A stretch of DNA of 64,000 nucleotides from Brevundimonas vesicularis NBRC 12165 (GCF_001592205.1 NZ_BCWM01000014.1:29019-93018), one strand, 5' to 3'; positions 50,562-59,430 are shown, numbered from the stretch's first letter. The notes: a model not told the origin generated them from the sequence alone. A program made the numbers and translations.

Positions 50562-52055
50562 ATGGTTGATCGTCGCTCCTCAATCCTGAACCGCCGACAC
50601 CTGCTGGCGGCCGCAGCGGCGCCGCTCTGGGTCTCTACGGCGGCGCGAGCAGCACCCGCGCCCGCCGCCTTTGACATCACTGTTCTGACTACAGCCTTCT
50701 ACGCGGCCCGCGGCGGACGCCCCGCCTGGGCGGGGTCCGCGCGCCGGCAAGCCATGGACGCCCTAGCTCTGGCGGACCGCCACGGGCTGTCGGCGCCCGA
50801 CGGTCTCGCCCTTAGCGAAGCAGAACTGACCCAGGCCGTCCTGATCCTGGCTGAGGCGCTCGCCCATGGCCGGGTCGATCCAGCATCCGTCGAGACGCTC
50901 TGGGAGATGGATCGCAACCAAGTCGACACGCCGCCTCTCCTCGCAAAGGCGGTCGACGACGGAACACTTGCGGCGACGATGGCCGGCCTCGCACCCCAGG
51001 ACCGCGGCTATCAGGGCCTGTGCGACGGCTTCCTCCGCTATCGCGCCATCGCCGACCGCGGCGGTTGGCCGCCCTTTGCCCTGGGCGCGACGATCGAACC
51101 ATTTGCGTCCGACCCGCGCCTTCCCGCCCTCCTGCCGCGCCTTCGGGTGGAAGGCGATTTAAGCGAAGCCGCCGCCGCGATGGTCGGCCCGTCTGGCGGT
51201 GAATACGGCTCCATTGTGCAAGAGGCCGTTCGGGCGTTCCAGGTGCGCCACGGTCTTGAAGCGGACGCCCGCATCGGCCCGGCGACACAGCGGGCGCTCT
51301 CGATTTCGGCCGAGGCCCGCGCTCGCCAGATCGCGCTGAATTTGGAACGCCGCCGTTGGCTGAAGAGAGACGTCGCCCCGGAACGGATCGAGGTGAACAC
51401 CGCCGCCTCCATCATGGTCTACTGGAAGGACGGTCGGCCCGTGCATTCGATGCGGGTCGTGACGGGTGACGCCGACAATGCGACGCCCAGCCTCGAACGG
51501 CCCTTCGCCTCGGTGGTCGCCAATCCGCCCTGGACGGTGCCGACTTCCATCGCCCAGCGCGAGATCCTGCCACGCGGCGCCGCCTATATGCGGGCGAACA
51601 ACATGACGATACAGAATGGCATGGTGGTTCAGCGCGCTGGCCCGAACGCCGCCCTGGGCCAGGTCAAGTTCGAACTTCAGGACAGCTACGCCATCTTCCT
51701 GCACGACACCCCGTCGCGGGGTGCGTTCGACCGGAGCTTCCGCCATCTCAGCCACGGCTGCGTGCGGGTGCAGGACGCGGTCGGCTTCGCTCGGCTGCTG
51801 CTTGCGCCCGACCCCGCGAGGCTCGCCCGATTCGACGCCGCGCTGGACAGCGGCGAGACCGTCCGGGTGGCGACCGGTCGGCCGATCGACGTGCGCCTGC
51901 TTTATTGGACGGCCTTTCTGGACGGCCAGGGCCGCGTCGCCTTTCGCGATGACATCTATCGTCGCGACACCCGTCTGGCGGAGGCGTTGGGTATCGACCT
52001 GCACCTGCCGCGGCCCGACGACCGGCGCGCCGATGCGGACGACGTCGGCCCCTGA
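50562..52055 (+). CDS. Murein L,D-transpeptidase (YkuD/YcbB type)
   Basis: The 497-residue enzyme has a twin-arginine signal (NRRHLLAAAAAP), a scaffold region, a peptidoglycan-binding domain (VREFQ-like, about 205-250) and a YkuD catalytic domain with HGCVRV (Cys400). YcbB-type enzymes form 3-3 crosslinks, which remodel the wall under stress. A Tat signal is less common for this family. A PmrA-type box lies just upstream, linking wall remodelling to the two-component system. Confidence 0.88.
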   Translation: MVDRRSSILNRRHLLAAAAAPLWVSTAARAAPAPAAFDITVLTTAFYAARGGRPAWAGSARRQAMDALALADRHGLSAPDGLALSEAELTQAVLILAEALAHGRVDPASVETLWEMDRNQVDTPPLLAKAVDDGTLAATMAGLAPQDRGYQGLCDGFLRYRAIADRGGWPPFALGATIEPFASDPRLPALLPRLRVEGDLSEAAAAMVGPSGGEYGSIVQEAVRAFQVRHGLEADARIGPATQRALSISAEARARQIALNLERRRWLKRDVAPERIEVNTAASIMVYWKDGRPVHSMRVVTGDADNATPSLERPFASVVANPPWTVPTSIAQREILPRGAAYMRANNMTIQNGMVVQRAGPNAALGQVKFELQDSYAIFLHDTPSRGAFDRSFRHLSHGCVRVQDAVGFARLLLAPDPARLARFDAALDSGETVRVATGRPIDVRLLYWTAFLDGQGRVAFRDDIYRRDTRLAEALGIDLHLPRPDDRRADADDVGP

Positions 52056-52058
52056 CGG

Positions 52059-52454
52059 TTATTCGGTCGTGCGGCCGTCGAAATGCTCGTGGTCGGCGGA
52101 GGCCTCTTCCACCGTGGCGTGAACCGTACCGTCGCGATGCTCCGGCGGACCATAAAGGGTGTAGAGCCGAAGCGGCTCGGACCCCGTGCTGACCACATTG
52201 TGGCGGGCGCCCTGAGGGACGATGACCCCGTCATCCGCCTTCACGGCGTGACGAACGCCGTCGATCCAGATTTCGCCCTCGCCCGCCTCGATGCGGAAGA
52301 ACTGGTCGCGGTCGTCGTGGACCTCTTCGCCGATCTCCTGGCCGTGCGGAATGGCCATGAGGACGAGCTGCAGATTGTGGCCGGTGTACAGAACGCGGCG
52401 AAAGTCTGTGTTCTCTTCCGTCAGACGTTCGATATTGTCGATGAAGCCCTTCAC
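52059..52454 (-). CDS. Small cupin-domain protein
   Basis: The 131-residue cupin has the metal-site pattern HGQEIGEEVHDDRDQFFRIEAGEG and a second cupin motif (GVIVPQGARHNVVSTGSEPLRLYTLYGP). It may be a small-molecule or thiol dioxygenase; no substrate can be assigned. The GTG start at 52454 follows AGGAG and is preferred to any frame extending upstream, which overlaps the ArsR gene. It follows the ArsR regulator on the same strand. Confidence 0.8.
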   Translation of the reverse strand: MKGFIDNIERLTEENTDFRRVLYTGHNLQLVLMAIPHGQEIGEEVHDDRDQFFRIEAGEGEIWIDGVRHAVKADDGVIVPQGARHNVVSTGSEPLRLYTLYGPPEHRDGTVHATVEEASADHEHFDGRTTE

Positions 52455-52479
52455 TAGAGTCTCCTGTGCGGGTTTGCCG

Positions 52480-52899
52480 TCAGCGACGTGCGACGGCGGT
52501 GATGCGGGCGAACTGAGCTGTGTCGCCGCGCGCCGGCGTCGATGTGCGGGGCGCCGGGGCGGCGGCTCGCGCGCCGACCGCCTTCGCATCGCCGCAGAAG
52601 ATTTCGTAGAGCATCCCCATGACCGCCTGGGCGCGCTCGTCGGCGATCGAATAGAAGATCGAGCGGGACTGACGGCGGGTCTTGACCAGGCCATACTGGC
52701 GCAGCTCTGCCAGTTGCTGGGATAGCGCCGGCTGCTTGATGCCGAGGTCCGCCTCGAGCTGGCCCACCGAGCGCTCCTCTTCGGCGATATGACACAGGAT
52801 CAGCAGCCGGTTGGCGTTGGCCAGCTGGCGCAACAGCTCTGCGGCCTCCGGCGCCTTTTCCTTCAACCGCTCCATCGCGGCCGCTTGATCGTCGGTCAT
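52480..52899 (-). CDS. BigR/SqrR-type persulfide-sensing ArsR repressor
   Basis: The 139-residue winged-helix repressor has an ArsR core (QLEADLGIKQPALSQQLAEL; RSIFYSIADERAQ). Cysteines C36 and C102 are 66 residues apart, the spacing of the C41/C107 pair of SqrR and the C42/C108 pair of BigR, which form a tetrasulfide on persulfide exposure. The tail after about residue 105 is Ala/Pro-rich. Its start overlaps the second peroxiredoxin stop (ATGA). It is the obvious controller of the persulfide genes. Confidence 0.85.
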   Translation of the reverse strand: MTDDQAAAMERLKEKAPEAAELLRQLANANRLLILCHIAEEERSVGQLEADLGIKQPALSQQLAELRQYGLVKTRRQSRSIFYSIADERAQAVMGMLYEIFCGDAKAVGARAAAPAPRTSTPARGDTAQFARITAVARR

Positions 52900-53555
52900 G
52901 CGCTGCGCTCGCGATAGTACCAGGGTGCATCGCCGTCACCGTCGGCGATGGCGGCGTCCAGTGTGGTGGCGGCCGGCTCCAGCAGTGCGTCGCCGGGCGT
53001 CCAGCCCGCCGGCGTGGAGGCCGCCTCACGGTCCGAGGTCTGCAGGGCGGTGACGAGACGCAGCAACTCATCAACCGAGCGGCCGATGTTCATCGGGTAC
53101 CAGCTGATGGCGCGCACCACGCCTTCGGGATCGATCACGAAGGTCGCGCGCACCGTGGCGCTGTCGCTCGAGCCGGCGTCCACCATGCCAAAGGCGTGGC
53201 CGATGGCCATGGAGGGATCTTCGATGATCGGGAACGGCACCTTCACGCCGAAGCGGCGGAAGATGTCCTTCAGCCAGGCCAGGTGCGAATACAGACTGTC
53301 CACCGACAGGGCCATCAGATCGCAGTCGATCGCCGCGAAGGCGTCGGCCTGCCGGGCCAGGGCCACGAACTCGCTGGTGCAGACCGGCGTGAAGTCCGCC
53401 GGATGCGAGAACAGCACCAGCCAGCGTCCACGGTAGTCGCTGAGGCGCCTTTCGCCCTGAGTCGTGCGCGCCGTGAAGTCCGGCGCCGTATCGTTGATGC
53501 GCAGGGCGCGCATTGCGGGGGGATAGACGGCTGGCCCGGTGTCGATCGTGTCCAT
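52896..53555 (-). CDS. 1-Cys peroxiredoxin, second copy
   Basis: The 219-residue peroxidase has DFTPVCTSEF (C59) and the same Prx6 layout as the protein at 48139, to which it is clearly related (shared SHPxDFTPVCT and VKVPFPIIED-type segments). It leads a minus-strand run of peroxiredoxin, ArsR and cupin genes. It is divergent from the second dioxygenase, with the shared 20-base motif in between. Confidence 0.88.
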   Translation of the reverse strand: MDTIDTGPAVYPPAMRALRINDTAPDFTARTTQGERRLSDYRGRWLVLFSHPADFTPVCTSEFVALARQADAFAAIDCDLMALSVDSLYSHLAWLKDIFRRFGVKVPFPIIEDPSMAIGHAFGMVDAGSSDSATVRATFVIDPEGVVRAISWYPMNIGRSVDELLRLVTALQTSDREAASTPAGWTPGDALLEPAATTLDAAIADGDGDAPWYYRERSA

Positions 53556-53597
53556 AGCCGCAAGCTAAGCGCATCCCACCGTTTCCGCTACATTAAA

Positions 53598-53617
53598 ATA
53601 CATACTTGCACGAACTA
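53598..53617. promoter_or_regulatory. Shared 20-base motif, copy 2 (candidate BigR-type operator)
   Basis: The plus strand reads ATACATACTTGCACGAACTA; its complement matches the motif at 48082-48101 at 17 of 20 bases. The site is in the 104-base divergent promoter region of the ArsR-peroxiredoxin operon and the dioxygenase gene. ATACT and AGTAT arms around it (53605-53640 region) form a weak dyad. Confidence 0.6.
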
Positions 53618-53659
53618 TGAATGAGTATATGTGTTGAGTCACCGAAACGGAGACACGTC

Positions 53660-54601
53660 ATGTCCTCGCCCACACCCGACCCCGCCCGCGACGACGCCGC
53701 CGACATCGTGCGCGCCGCGCTGGGCGATCCTCGCCAACGCCCTGTCGTGAAATCGTTCTTCGACGAAGCCACCTTCACCGTCAGCCACGTCGTGCGCGAT
53801 CCCGGCTCCGACGTCTGCGCCATCATTGACAGCGTGCTGGACTACGATCCGGCGTCGGGCCGCACCACGCACGCTTCGGCCGATGCGCTCATTGATTACG
53901 TGAAATCCGAAGGTCTCACGGTTCAGTGGCTGCTCGAGACGCACGCCCATGCCGATCACCTGTCGGCGGCGCCCTATCTCCAGGAAAAGCTCGGCGGTCA
54001 GCTGGCGATTGGCCATGAAATCCTCACCGTCCAGGCGGTCTTCGGCAAGATCTTCAACGAAGGGACCGACTTCCGCCGCGACGGCAGCCAGTTCGACCAT
54101 CTGTTCAACGACGGCGACCGGTTTGAGATCGGTGGTCTGAAGGCCACGGTCCTGCACGTGCCCGGCCACACCCCGGCCTGTCTGGCCTATGTCATCGGCG
54201 ACGCCGTCTTCCCCGGCGATACCATGTTCATGCCCGACTATGGTACGGCGCGCTGCGACTTCCCCGGCGGCGACGCCCGGACCCTGTACCGCTCGATCCA
54301 TCGCCTGACCTCCCTGCCGGACGAGGCGCGGGTCTTCCTGTGTCACGACTACAAGGCGCCGCCGGGCCGGACCGAGTTCGCCTGGGAGACCACCATCGGT
54401 GCCCAGCGGACAGGCAACATCCATATTCGCGACGACGTCAGCGAGGACGAGTTCGTGGCCATGCGCACCCAGCGCGACGCCACCCTGCCCATGCCCAAGC
54501 TGATCCTGCCGTCGGTTCAGGTGAACATGAACGGCGGCCGCCCGCCCGAGCCCGAGGACAATGGGGTGCGCTACCTCAAGGTCCCGCTGAACGCGCTGTG
54601 A
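53660..54601 (+). CDS. Persulfide dioxygenase-like metallo-beta-lactamase protein, copy 2 (Blh-like)
   Basis: The 313-residue protein has the metal motif HAHADH (95-100), VPGHTPACLAYV, FPGDTMFMPDYGTARCDFP and FLCHDYKAPPG, as in Blh of the BigR operon. It oxidises persulfide to sulfite. The start at 53660 follows ACGGAGA. It is followed by the two YeeE/YedE-type genes, the sulfurtransferase and SQR in close order, so these form one operon. Confidence 0.9.
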   Translation: MSSPTPDPARDDAADIVRAALGDPRQRPVVKSFFDEATFTVSHVVRDPGSDVCAIIDSVLDYDPASGRTTHASADALIDYVKSEGLTVQWLLETHAHADHLSAAPYLQEKLGGQLAIGHEILTVQAVFGKIFNEGTDFRRDGSQFDHLFNDGDRFEIGGLKATVLHVPGHTPACLAYVIGDAVFPGDTMFMPDYGTARCDFPGGDARTLYRSIHRLTSLPDEARVFLCHDYKAPPGRTEFAWETTIGAQRTGNIHIRDDVSEDEFVAMRTQRDATLPMPKLILPSVQVNMNGGRPPEPEDNGVRYLKVPLNAL

Positions 54602-54613
54602 GGCGAGGCTCCG

Positions 54614-55048
54614 ATGCTTGAGCCTCTTCCCTTCATCTGGCCGCTGGCCGGCGGTCTGCTGGTCGGCCTGTCGGCCGGTCTCTATCTGTTGCTGAATGGG
54701 CGCGTAGCCGGGATTTCCGGCCTGACCGCCGCAGCGACCGGCCTGTCAAAAGGCGCGCCGCGCATTCTGGGCCTGCTTTTCATCGCCGGCCTGCTGGGCG
54801 GCGCGGCCCTGGCCTCGGCCCTGATCCGCAGGCCCGAGGTGCAGATCACTTCGGAGGTCTGGCTGCTGGTGCTCGGCGGCCTGATCGTCGGCTTCGGCAC
54901 CCGCTGGGGCTCGGGCTGCACCAGCGGCCACGGCGTCTGCGGCCTGGCCCGCCTGTCGCCCCGCTCCATCGTCGCCACCGGCGTCTTCATGGCCGTCGCG
55001 GCCCTGACCGTCTTCGTCACCCGCCACCTGTTGGGAGGCCTGGCGTGA
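54614..55048 (+). CDS. YeeE/YedE-type sulfur transport protein (PmpA-like)
   Basis: The 144-residue membrane protein has four helices and the family signature GSGCTSGHGVCGL. Half-size YeeE/YedE proteins usually act as pairs (PmpA and PmpB) that move sulfur species such as thiosulfate or persulfide across the inner membrane. The next gene is its partner, with a short overlap. Confidence 0.85.
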   Translation: MLEPLPFIWPLAGGLLVGLSAGLYLLLNGRVAGISGLTAAATGLSKGAPRILGLLFIAGLLGGAALASALIRRPEVQITSEVWLLVLGGLIVGFGTRWGSGCTSGHGVCGLARLSPRSIVATGVFMAVAALTVFVTRHLLGGLA

Positions 55049-55464
55049 GCCGGCTGATCGTCGCCGTCCTGTGCGGCTTGTTGTTCGGCGCCGGCATGGT
55101 GGTGTCCGACATGATCAACCCGGCCCGCGTCCTGGCCTTCCTGGATGTGACGGGCGCCTGGGACCCCTCTCTGGCCTTCGTCATGGGCGGGGCGCTGATC
55201 CCCTCCGCCATAGCCTGGCTGATCCGCCGGCGCATGGAGGCTCCGGTCGCGGCCGACACCTTCCATGTGCCCGAGGGCCGGACCATCGACACCCCTCTGG
55301 TCGGCGGGGCCGCCCTGTTCGGCCTTGGCTGGGGCTTGGTCGGCCTGTGCCCCGGCCCGGCGCTTGCGGCGCTGACGACCGGCGCCTGGCAGGCCTTCGT
55401 CTTCGTCGGCGCCCTCGCGGCCGGCATGGCGCTGTTCCGCCTGACCCTCGACCGAAACGCCTGA
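55045..55464 (+). CDS. YeeE/YedE-type sulfur transport protein (PmpB/DUF6691-like)
   Basis: The 139-residue membrane protein has four helices and the motif GLGWGLVGLCPGPALAAL. It starts with GTG inside the stop of its partner, after GGGAGG. The pair is common next to Blh and SQR genes in BigR regulons. Confidence 0.85.
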   Translation: MSRLIVAVLCGLLFGAGMVVSDMINPARVLAFLDVTGAWDPSLAFVMGGALIPSAIAWLIRRRMEAPVAADTFHVPEGRTIDTPLVGGAALFGLGWGLVGLCPGPALAALTTGAWQAFVFVGALAAGMALFRLTLDRNA

Positions 55465-55493
55465 ACCAGAAAAGACCCTAGGGAGACAAAGCC

Positions 55494-55916
55494 ATGCATA
55501 TTCGCCCTTTGGACGAGGCCCTGTCCGCCTCGCCCCAGATCGCCCCGGAAGACCTGCCCGACATCGCGGCCCAAGGGTTCCGGTCGGTGATCTCCAACCG
55601 ACCCGACGGCGAAGAGCCCGGCCAGCCCAGCTCCGAAGATCTGCGCCAGGCCGCCGAGGCTGCGGGACTGGCTTTCGCCCATGTTCCCGTGGTCGGCGGC
55701 GCAATCTCCGACCAGGACGTGGCGGACTTCCGCGAGGCTCTGGCCAACCTGCCCCAGCCTGTGTTCGGCTTCTGCCGCACCGGCACGCGCACGACCACCC
55801 TGTGGGCGCTGGCGAACGTCGCCTCGATAAGCGCTGACGATCTGATCGCACGCGCCAAGAGCGCCGGCTACGACCTCGGCGCCCTGCGTCCCCGTCTCGA
55901 AGGAGCCGCGTCATGA
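55494..55916 (+). CDS. TIGR01244/DUF442 sulfurtransferase-like protein
   Basis: The 140-residue protein has the phosphatase-like loop CRTGTRT (C94) and family segments GFRSVISNRPDGE and HVPVVGG. DUF442 domains are found fused to persulfide dioxygenases or beside them and act as cysteine-based sulfurtransferases. Here it is separate and overlaps the SQR start by ATGA. Confidence 0.87.
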   Translation: MHIRPLDEALSASPQIAPEDLPDIAAQGFRSVISNRPDGEEPGQPSSEDLRQAAEAAGLAFAHVPVVGGAISDQDVADFREALANLPQPVFGFCRTGTRTTTLWALANVASISADDLIARAKSAGYDLGALRPRLEGAAS

Positions 55917-57190
55917 GCGCCCAGTACGCCCCCCTGGAGTCCTGCGATGTCCTGATCGTCGGCGGCGGATCCGCCGGCATCGCCACAGCCGCCAGCCTCC
56001 TGCGTCGTCGCCCCGACCTTGATGTCCGCATCGTCGAGCCATCCGAACATCACTACTATCAGCCCGGCTGGACCATGGTCGGCGCCGGCGTCTTCACGCC
56101 CGAGCGGACCCGGCGCCGCACCGAGGACCTGATCCCCCAAGGCGCCCAGTGGGTGCGCGGCTCGGTCGCGGCTTTCGACCCCATCCACGATCGCGTCGAA
56201 CTGACCGACGGCCGCTGGATCGGCTATCGCATGCTGGTCGCGGCGCCGGGACTGAAGCTGGACTGGGGCGCCATTCCGGGCCTGGCGGAAACGCTCGGGC
56301 GCAACAACGTCACCTCCAACTACGGCTATGAGACCGCGCCCTACACCTGGAAGCTGGTCCAGGCGATGCAGAGCGGTCGGGCGATCTTCACCCAGCCGCC
56401 CATGCCGATCAAATGCGCCGGCGCCCCGCAGAAGGCCATGTATCTGTCGGCCGATCACTGGCGCGACCACGGTCGAAACGACATCGAGATCGAATTCCAC
56501 AACGCCGGCCCGGTGCTGTTCGGGGTCAAGGACTACGTTCCGGCCCTGATGGAATATGTCAGCAAATACCGCATCGACCTGAACTTCGGATCGAAACTGG
56601 TGGCGGTGTACGGCCCGGCGCGGATCGCGACCTTCGCCGTGACCGGTGCGGACGGTGAAGTTCGCCAGGTTCGGCGCGAGTTCGACTTCCTGCACGTCTG
56701 CCCGCCGCAGACGGCGCCGGACTTCATTCGCGAAAGTCCGCTGGCCGCCGAAAGCGGCTGGATCGAGGTGGATGACGCCACCTTGCGCCACAAGCGGTTC
56801 GAAAACGTCTTCGGTCTGGGCGACGCCTGTTCGGCACCCAACGCCAAGACTGCTGCGGCCGCCCGCAAACAGGCGCCCGTGGTGGCCGAGAACATCCTGT
56901 CGCTGCTGGACGGCCAGCCGATGCGGGCGGTCTATGACGGCTATGGCTCATGTCCGCTCACGGTCGAGCGCGGCAAGATCGTGCTGGCCGAGTTCGGCTA
57001 TGGCGGCAAGCTCCTGCCCAGCTTCCCGAAATGGATGCTCGACGGGACCAAGCCGACCCGTCTGGCCTGGCATCTGAAGGCCCAGGCCCTGCCCGAAATC
57101 TACTGGCTTGGGATGTTGCGCGGTCGCGAATGGCTGGCCGGCCCCCACCACATCGAACCCGCCCCCCAGCTTCGCCCTGCTGTCGCCTGA
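55913..57190 (+). CDS. sqr: Sulfide:quinone oxidoreductase (type II-like)
   Basis: This FAD enzyme oxidises sulfide to persulfide or polysulfide and passes electrons to ubiquinone at the inner membrane. The 425-residue protein has the FAD-binding GGGSAGIATAA (about 17-27) and the YYQPGWTMVG region. Candidate redox cysteines are C168 (KCAGAPQK) and C347 (YGSCPL), and GLGDACSAPNAKTAAAARKQ also matches. Two further cysteines (C263 and about C305) are present. The order with Blh, PmpAB and DUF442 supports the call. Confidence 0.92.
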   Translation: MSAQYAPLESCDVLIVGGGSAGIATAASLLRRRPDLDVRIVEPSEHHYYQPGWTMVGAGVFTPERTRRRTEDLIPQGAQWVRGSVAAFDPIHDRVELTDGRWIGYRMLVAAPGLKLDWGAIPGLAETLGRNNVTSNYGYETAPYTWKLVQAMQSGRAIFTQPPMPIKCAGAPQKAMYLSADHWRDHGRNDIEIEFHNAGPVLFGVKDYVPALMEYVSKYRIDLNFGSKLVAVYGPARIATFAVTGADGEVRQVRREFDFLHVCPPQTAPDFIRESPLAAESGWIEVDDATLRHKRFENVFGLGDACSAPNAKTAAAARKQAPVVAENILSLLDGQPMRAVYDGYGSCPLTVERGKIVLAEFGYGGKLLPSFPKWMLDGTKPTRLAWHLKAQALPEIYWLGMLRGREWLAGPHHIEPAPQLRPAVA

Positions 57191-57198
57191 GCCTGATC

Positions 57199-57993
57199 AT
57201 GGACCTGTCTCCGCTGCAGTACGGCCTCGGCGCCGGCGCCGGCTCGCTCGTCGGCTTCACCCTGGGCCTGGTCGGCGGCGGCGGGTCCATCCTGGCCGTG
57301 CCGCTGATCGTCTATCTGGTCGGGGTCAAGGAGCCGCACCTGGCGATCGGCACCAGCGCCTTCGCCGTGGCCGCCAACGCCTTCGCCAATGTGATCAATC
57401 ATGCCCGCCACGGCACGGTGAAATGGAAAATTGCCAGTCTGTTCGCGGTCGCCGGGGTGCTCGGAGCCTTTCTGGGTTCGAGCCTGGGCAAGGCCGTGGA
57501 TGGTCAGAAGCTGCTGGCCCTTTTCGCCGTCCTGATGCTGGTCGTCGGCGTACTGATGTTGCGGGGCCGCTCCGCCGGCGGAGACCCGAACGTCCAGCTT
57601 GATCGGCGCAATGCACCCAAGCTCGTCGGCACGGGCCTGGCCACGGGCGTGATGTCGGGCTTCTTCGGCATCGGCGGCGGCTTCCTTATCGTGCCCAGCC
57701 TGATGTTCTCGACCCGCATGCCGATCTACTATGCCGTCGGCTCTTCCTTGGTCGGCGTCACCGCCTTCGGCCTGACCACGGCCTTCAACTACGCCCTTGA
57801 TGGCTGGGTCGACTGGCCCCTGGCGGCCGTCTTCATCGGCGGCGGCGTGCTGGGCGGTCTGGTCGGCGCACGGCTCGCCAAGGCCCTGTCGGGACAGAAA
57901 GGCGTCTTGAATACCGTCTTCGCGGGGCTGATCTTCGTCGTCGCCTTATATATGCTTTACCGCAGCGCCGGCGCGCTCGGCTTGATCGGTTGA
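57199..57993 (+). CDS. TauE/SafE-family sulfite exporter
   Basis: The 264-residue membrane protein has about eight helices and the repeated signature GLVGGGGSILAVPL and GFFGIGGGFLIVPSLM. Such proteins export sulfite or sulfoacetate. It would remove sulfite made by the dioxygenases. The start at 57199 is 8 bases after the SQR stop; the long frame to 56950 is a shadow. Confidence 0.9.
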   Translation: MDLSPLQYGLGAGAGSLVGFTLGLVGGGGSILAVPLIVYLVGVKEPHLAIGTSAFAVAANAFANVINHARHGTVKWKIASLFAVAGVLGAFLGSSLGKAVDGQKLLALFAVLMLVVGVLMLRGRSAGGDPNVQLDRRNAPKLVGTGLATGVMSGFFGIGGGFLIVPSLMFSTRMPIYYAVGSSLVGVTAFGLTTAFNYALDGWVDWPLAAVFIGGGVLGGLVGARLAKALSGQKGVLNTVFAGLIFVVALYMLYRSAGALGLIG

Positions 57994-58002
57994 AACGCTT
58001 CC

Positions 58003-59430
58003 ATGGAACTTGACGCCCTGATCCTGGCTCGGATGCAGTTCGCCTTCACCGTCGCCTTCCACATCGTCTTCCCGGCCTTCTCTATCGGCCTGGCCAGCTA
58101 TCTGGCCGTGCTGGAGGCCCTGTGGCTGAAGACAGGGCGCGAGCTCTATCTGAACCTTTTCAAATACTGGCTGAAGATCTTCGCCGTCGCCTTCGGCATG
58201 GGCGTCGTCTCGGGTCTGGTGATGTCCTATCAGTTCGGCACCAACTGGTCGGTCTTCTCCGACAAGGCCGGACCCGTCATCGGCCCCCTGATGGCCTATG
58301 AGGTGCTCAGCGCCTTCTTCCTCGAGGCGGGCTTCCTGGGCGTGATGCTGTTCGGCCTGAACCGGGTCGGCAAGAAGCTGCACTTCCTGGCCACCCTGAT
58401 GGTCGCCATCGGCACCTTCGCCTCGGCCTTCTGGATCCTGTCCGTCAACAGCTGGATGCAGACGCCGCAAGGCTACGCCATCAACGAGGTCGGCCAGTTC
58501 ATCCCGGCCGACTGGTTCAAGATCGTCTTCAACCCGTCCTTCCCCTATCGCCTCGCCCACATGCTGCTGGCGGCCTACCTGACGACCGGTCTGGTGGTCG
58601 GCGCGGTCGGCGCCTGGCACCTCATGAAGGAGCGGACCAACAAGGGCGCGCGCAAGATGTTCGCCATGGCCATGGGCATGATCCTGGTCGCCGCTCCGGT
58701 GCAGATCTTCATCGGCGACATGCACGGGTTGAACACCCTGGAGCACCAGCCCGCCAAGGTCATGGCGATGGAAGGCCACTTCGAAAGCCACCCGGACGGG
58801 GCGCCGCTGATCCTGTTCGGCCTGCCCGATCGCGAGGCCGCCACCGTCCATGGCGCGGTCGAGGTTCCGAAGCTGTCGTCCCTGATCCTGAAGCATGATC
58901 CAAACGCGCCTCTGGCCGGTCTCGACACCGTCGCCCGCGCCGACTGGCCGCCGGTGGAGATCGTCTTCTGGTCCTTCCGCGTCATGGTGGGACTGGGCAT
59001 GGCCATCCTGCTGCTGGGGCTATGGGGGTTGTACGCCCGCCTGCGCAGCCGCCTCTATGACGCCCCCTGGCTGCACCGCTTCGCCCTGATCATGGGACCG
59101 ATGGGGTTCGTCGCCGTGCTGGCGGGCTGGATCACCACGGAGGTCGGCCGCCAGCCCTGGACCGTCTACGGCCTGCTGCGCACCGCCGACAGCGCCGCGC
59201 CTCTGGCGGCGCCTGCCGTCGCGACTTCCTTGGCCGCTTTCGCCGTGGTCTATTTCACCGTCTTCGGCGCCGGGGTCTTCTACATCCTGCGTCTGATGAG
59301 CCATGCGCCTCATCGCGGCGAGCCGGGCGTGGCGGAAACGCCGATCCGCACGGCGGGCATCACGCCTGCCCCCGCCATCGACCCCGACCGTCCCATCCCG
59401 ACTGGCGAGGAGACTGATCATGAGCGTTGA
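58003..59430 (+). CDS. cydA: Cytochrome bd-type oxidase subunit I (cyanide-insensitive type)
   Basis: CydA binds hemes b558, b595 and d and takes electrons from quinol. The 475-residue protein has ARMQFAFTVAFHIVFPAFSIG at the start, with the axial histidine for heme b595/d, and the heme b558 region. The Q-loop is short, as in the CioA subgroup of cyanide-insensitive oxidases. bd-type oxidases resist sulfide inhibition of heme-copper oxidases, so its place beside SQR makes sense. It overlaps cydB by 11 bases. Confidence 0.93.
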   Translation: MELDALILARMQFAFTVAFHIVFPAFSIGLASYLAVLEALWLKTGRELYLNLFKYWLKIFAVAFGMGVVSGLVMSYQFGTNWSVFSDKAGPVIGPLMAYEVLSAFFLEAGFLGVMLFGLNRVGKKLHFLATLMVAIGTFASAFWILSVNSWMQTPQGYAINEVGQFIPADWFKIVFNPSFPYRLAHMLLAAYLTTGLVVGAVGAWHLMKERTNKGARKMFAMAMGMILVAAPVQIFIGDMHGLNTLEHQPAKVMAMEGHFESHPDGAPLILFGLPDREAATVHGAVEVPKLSSLILKHDPNAPLAGLDTVARADWPPVEIVFWSFRVMVGLGMAILLLGLWGLYARLRSRLYDAPWLHRFALIMGPMGFVAVLAGWITTEVGRQPWTVYGLLRTADSAAPLAAPAVATSLAAFAVVYFTVFGAGVFYILRLMSHAPHRGEPGVAETPIRTAGITPAPAIDPDRPIPTGEETDHER

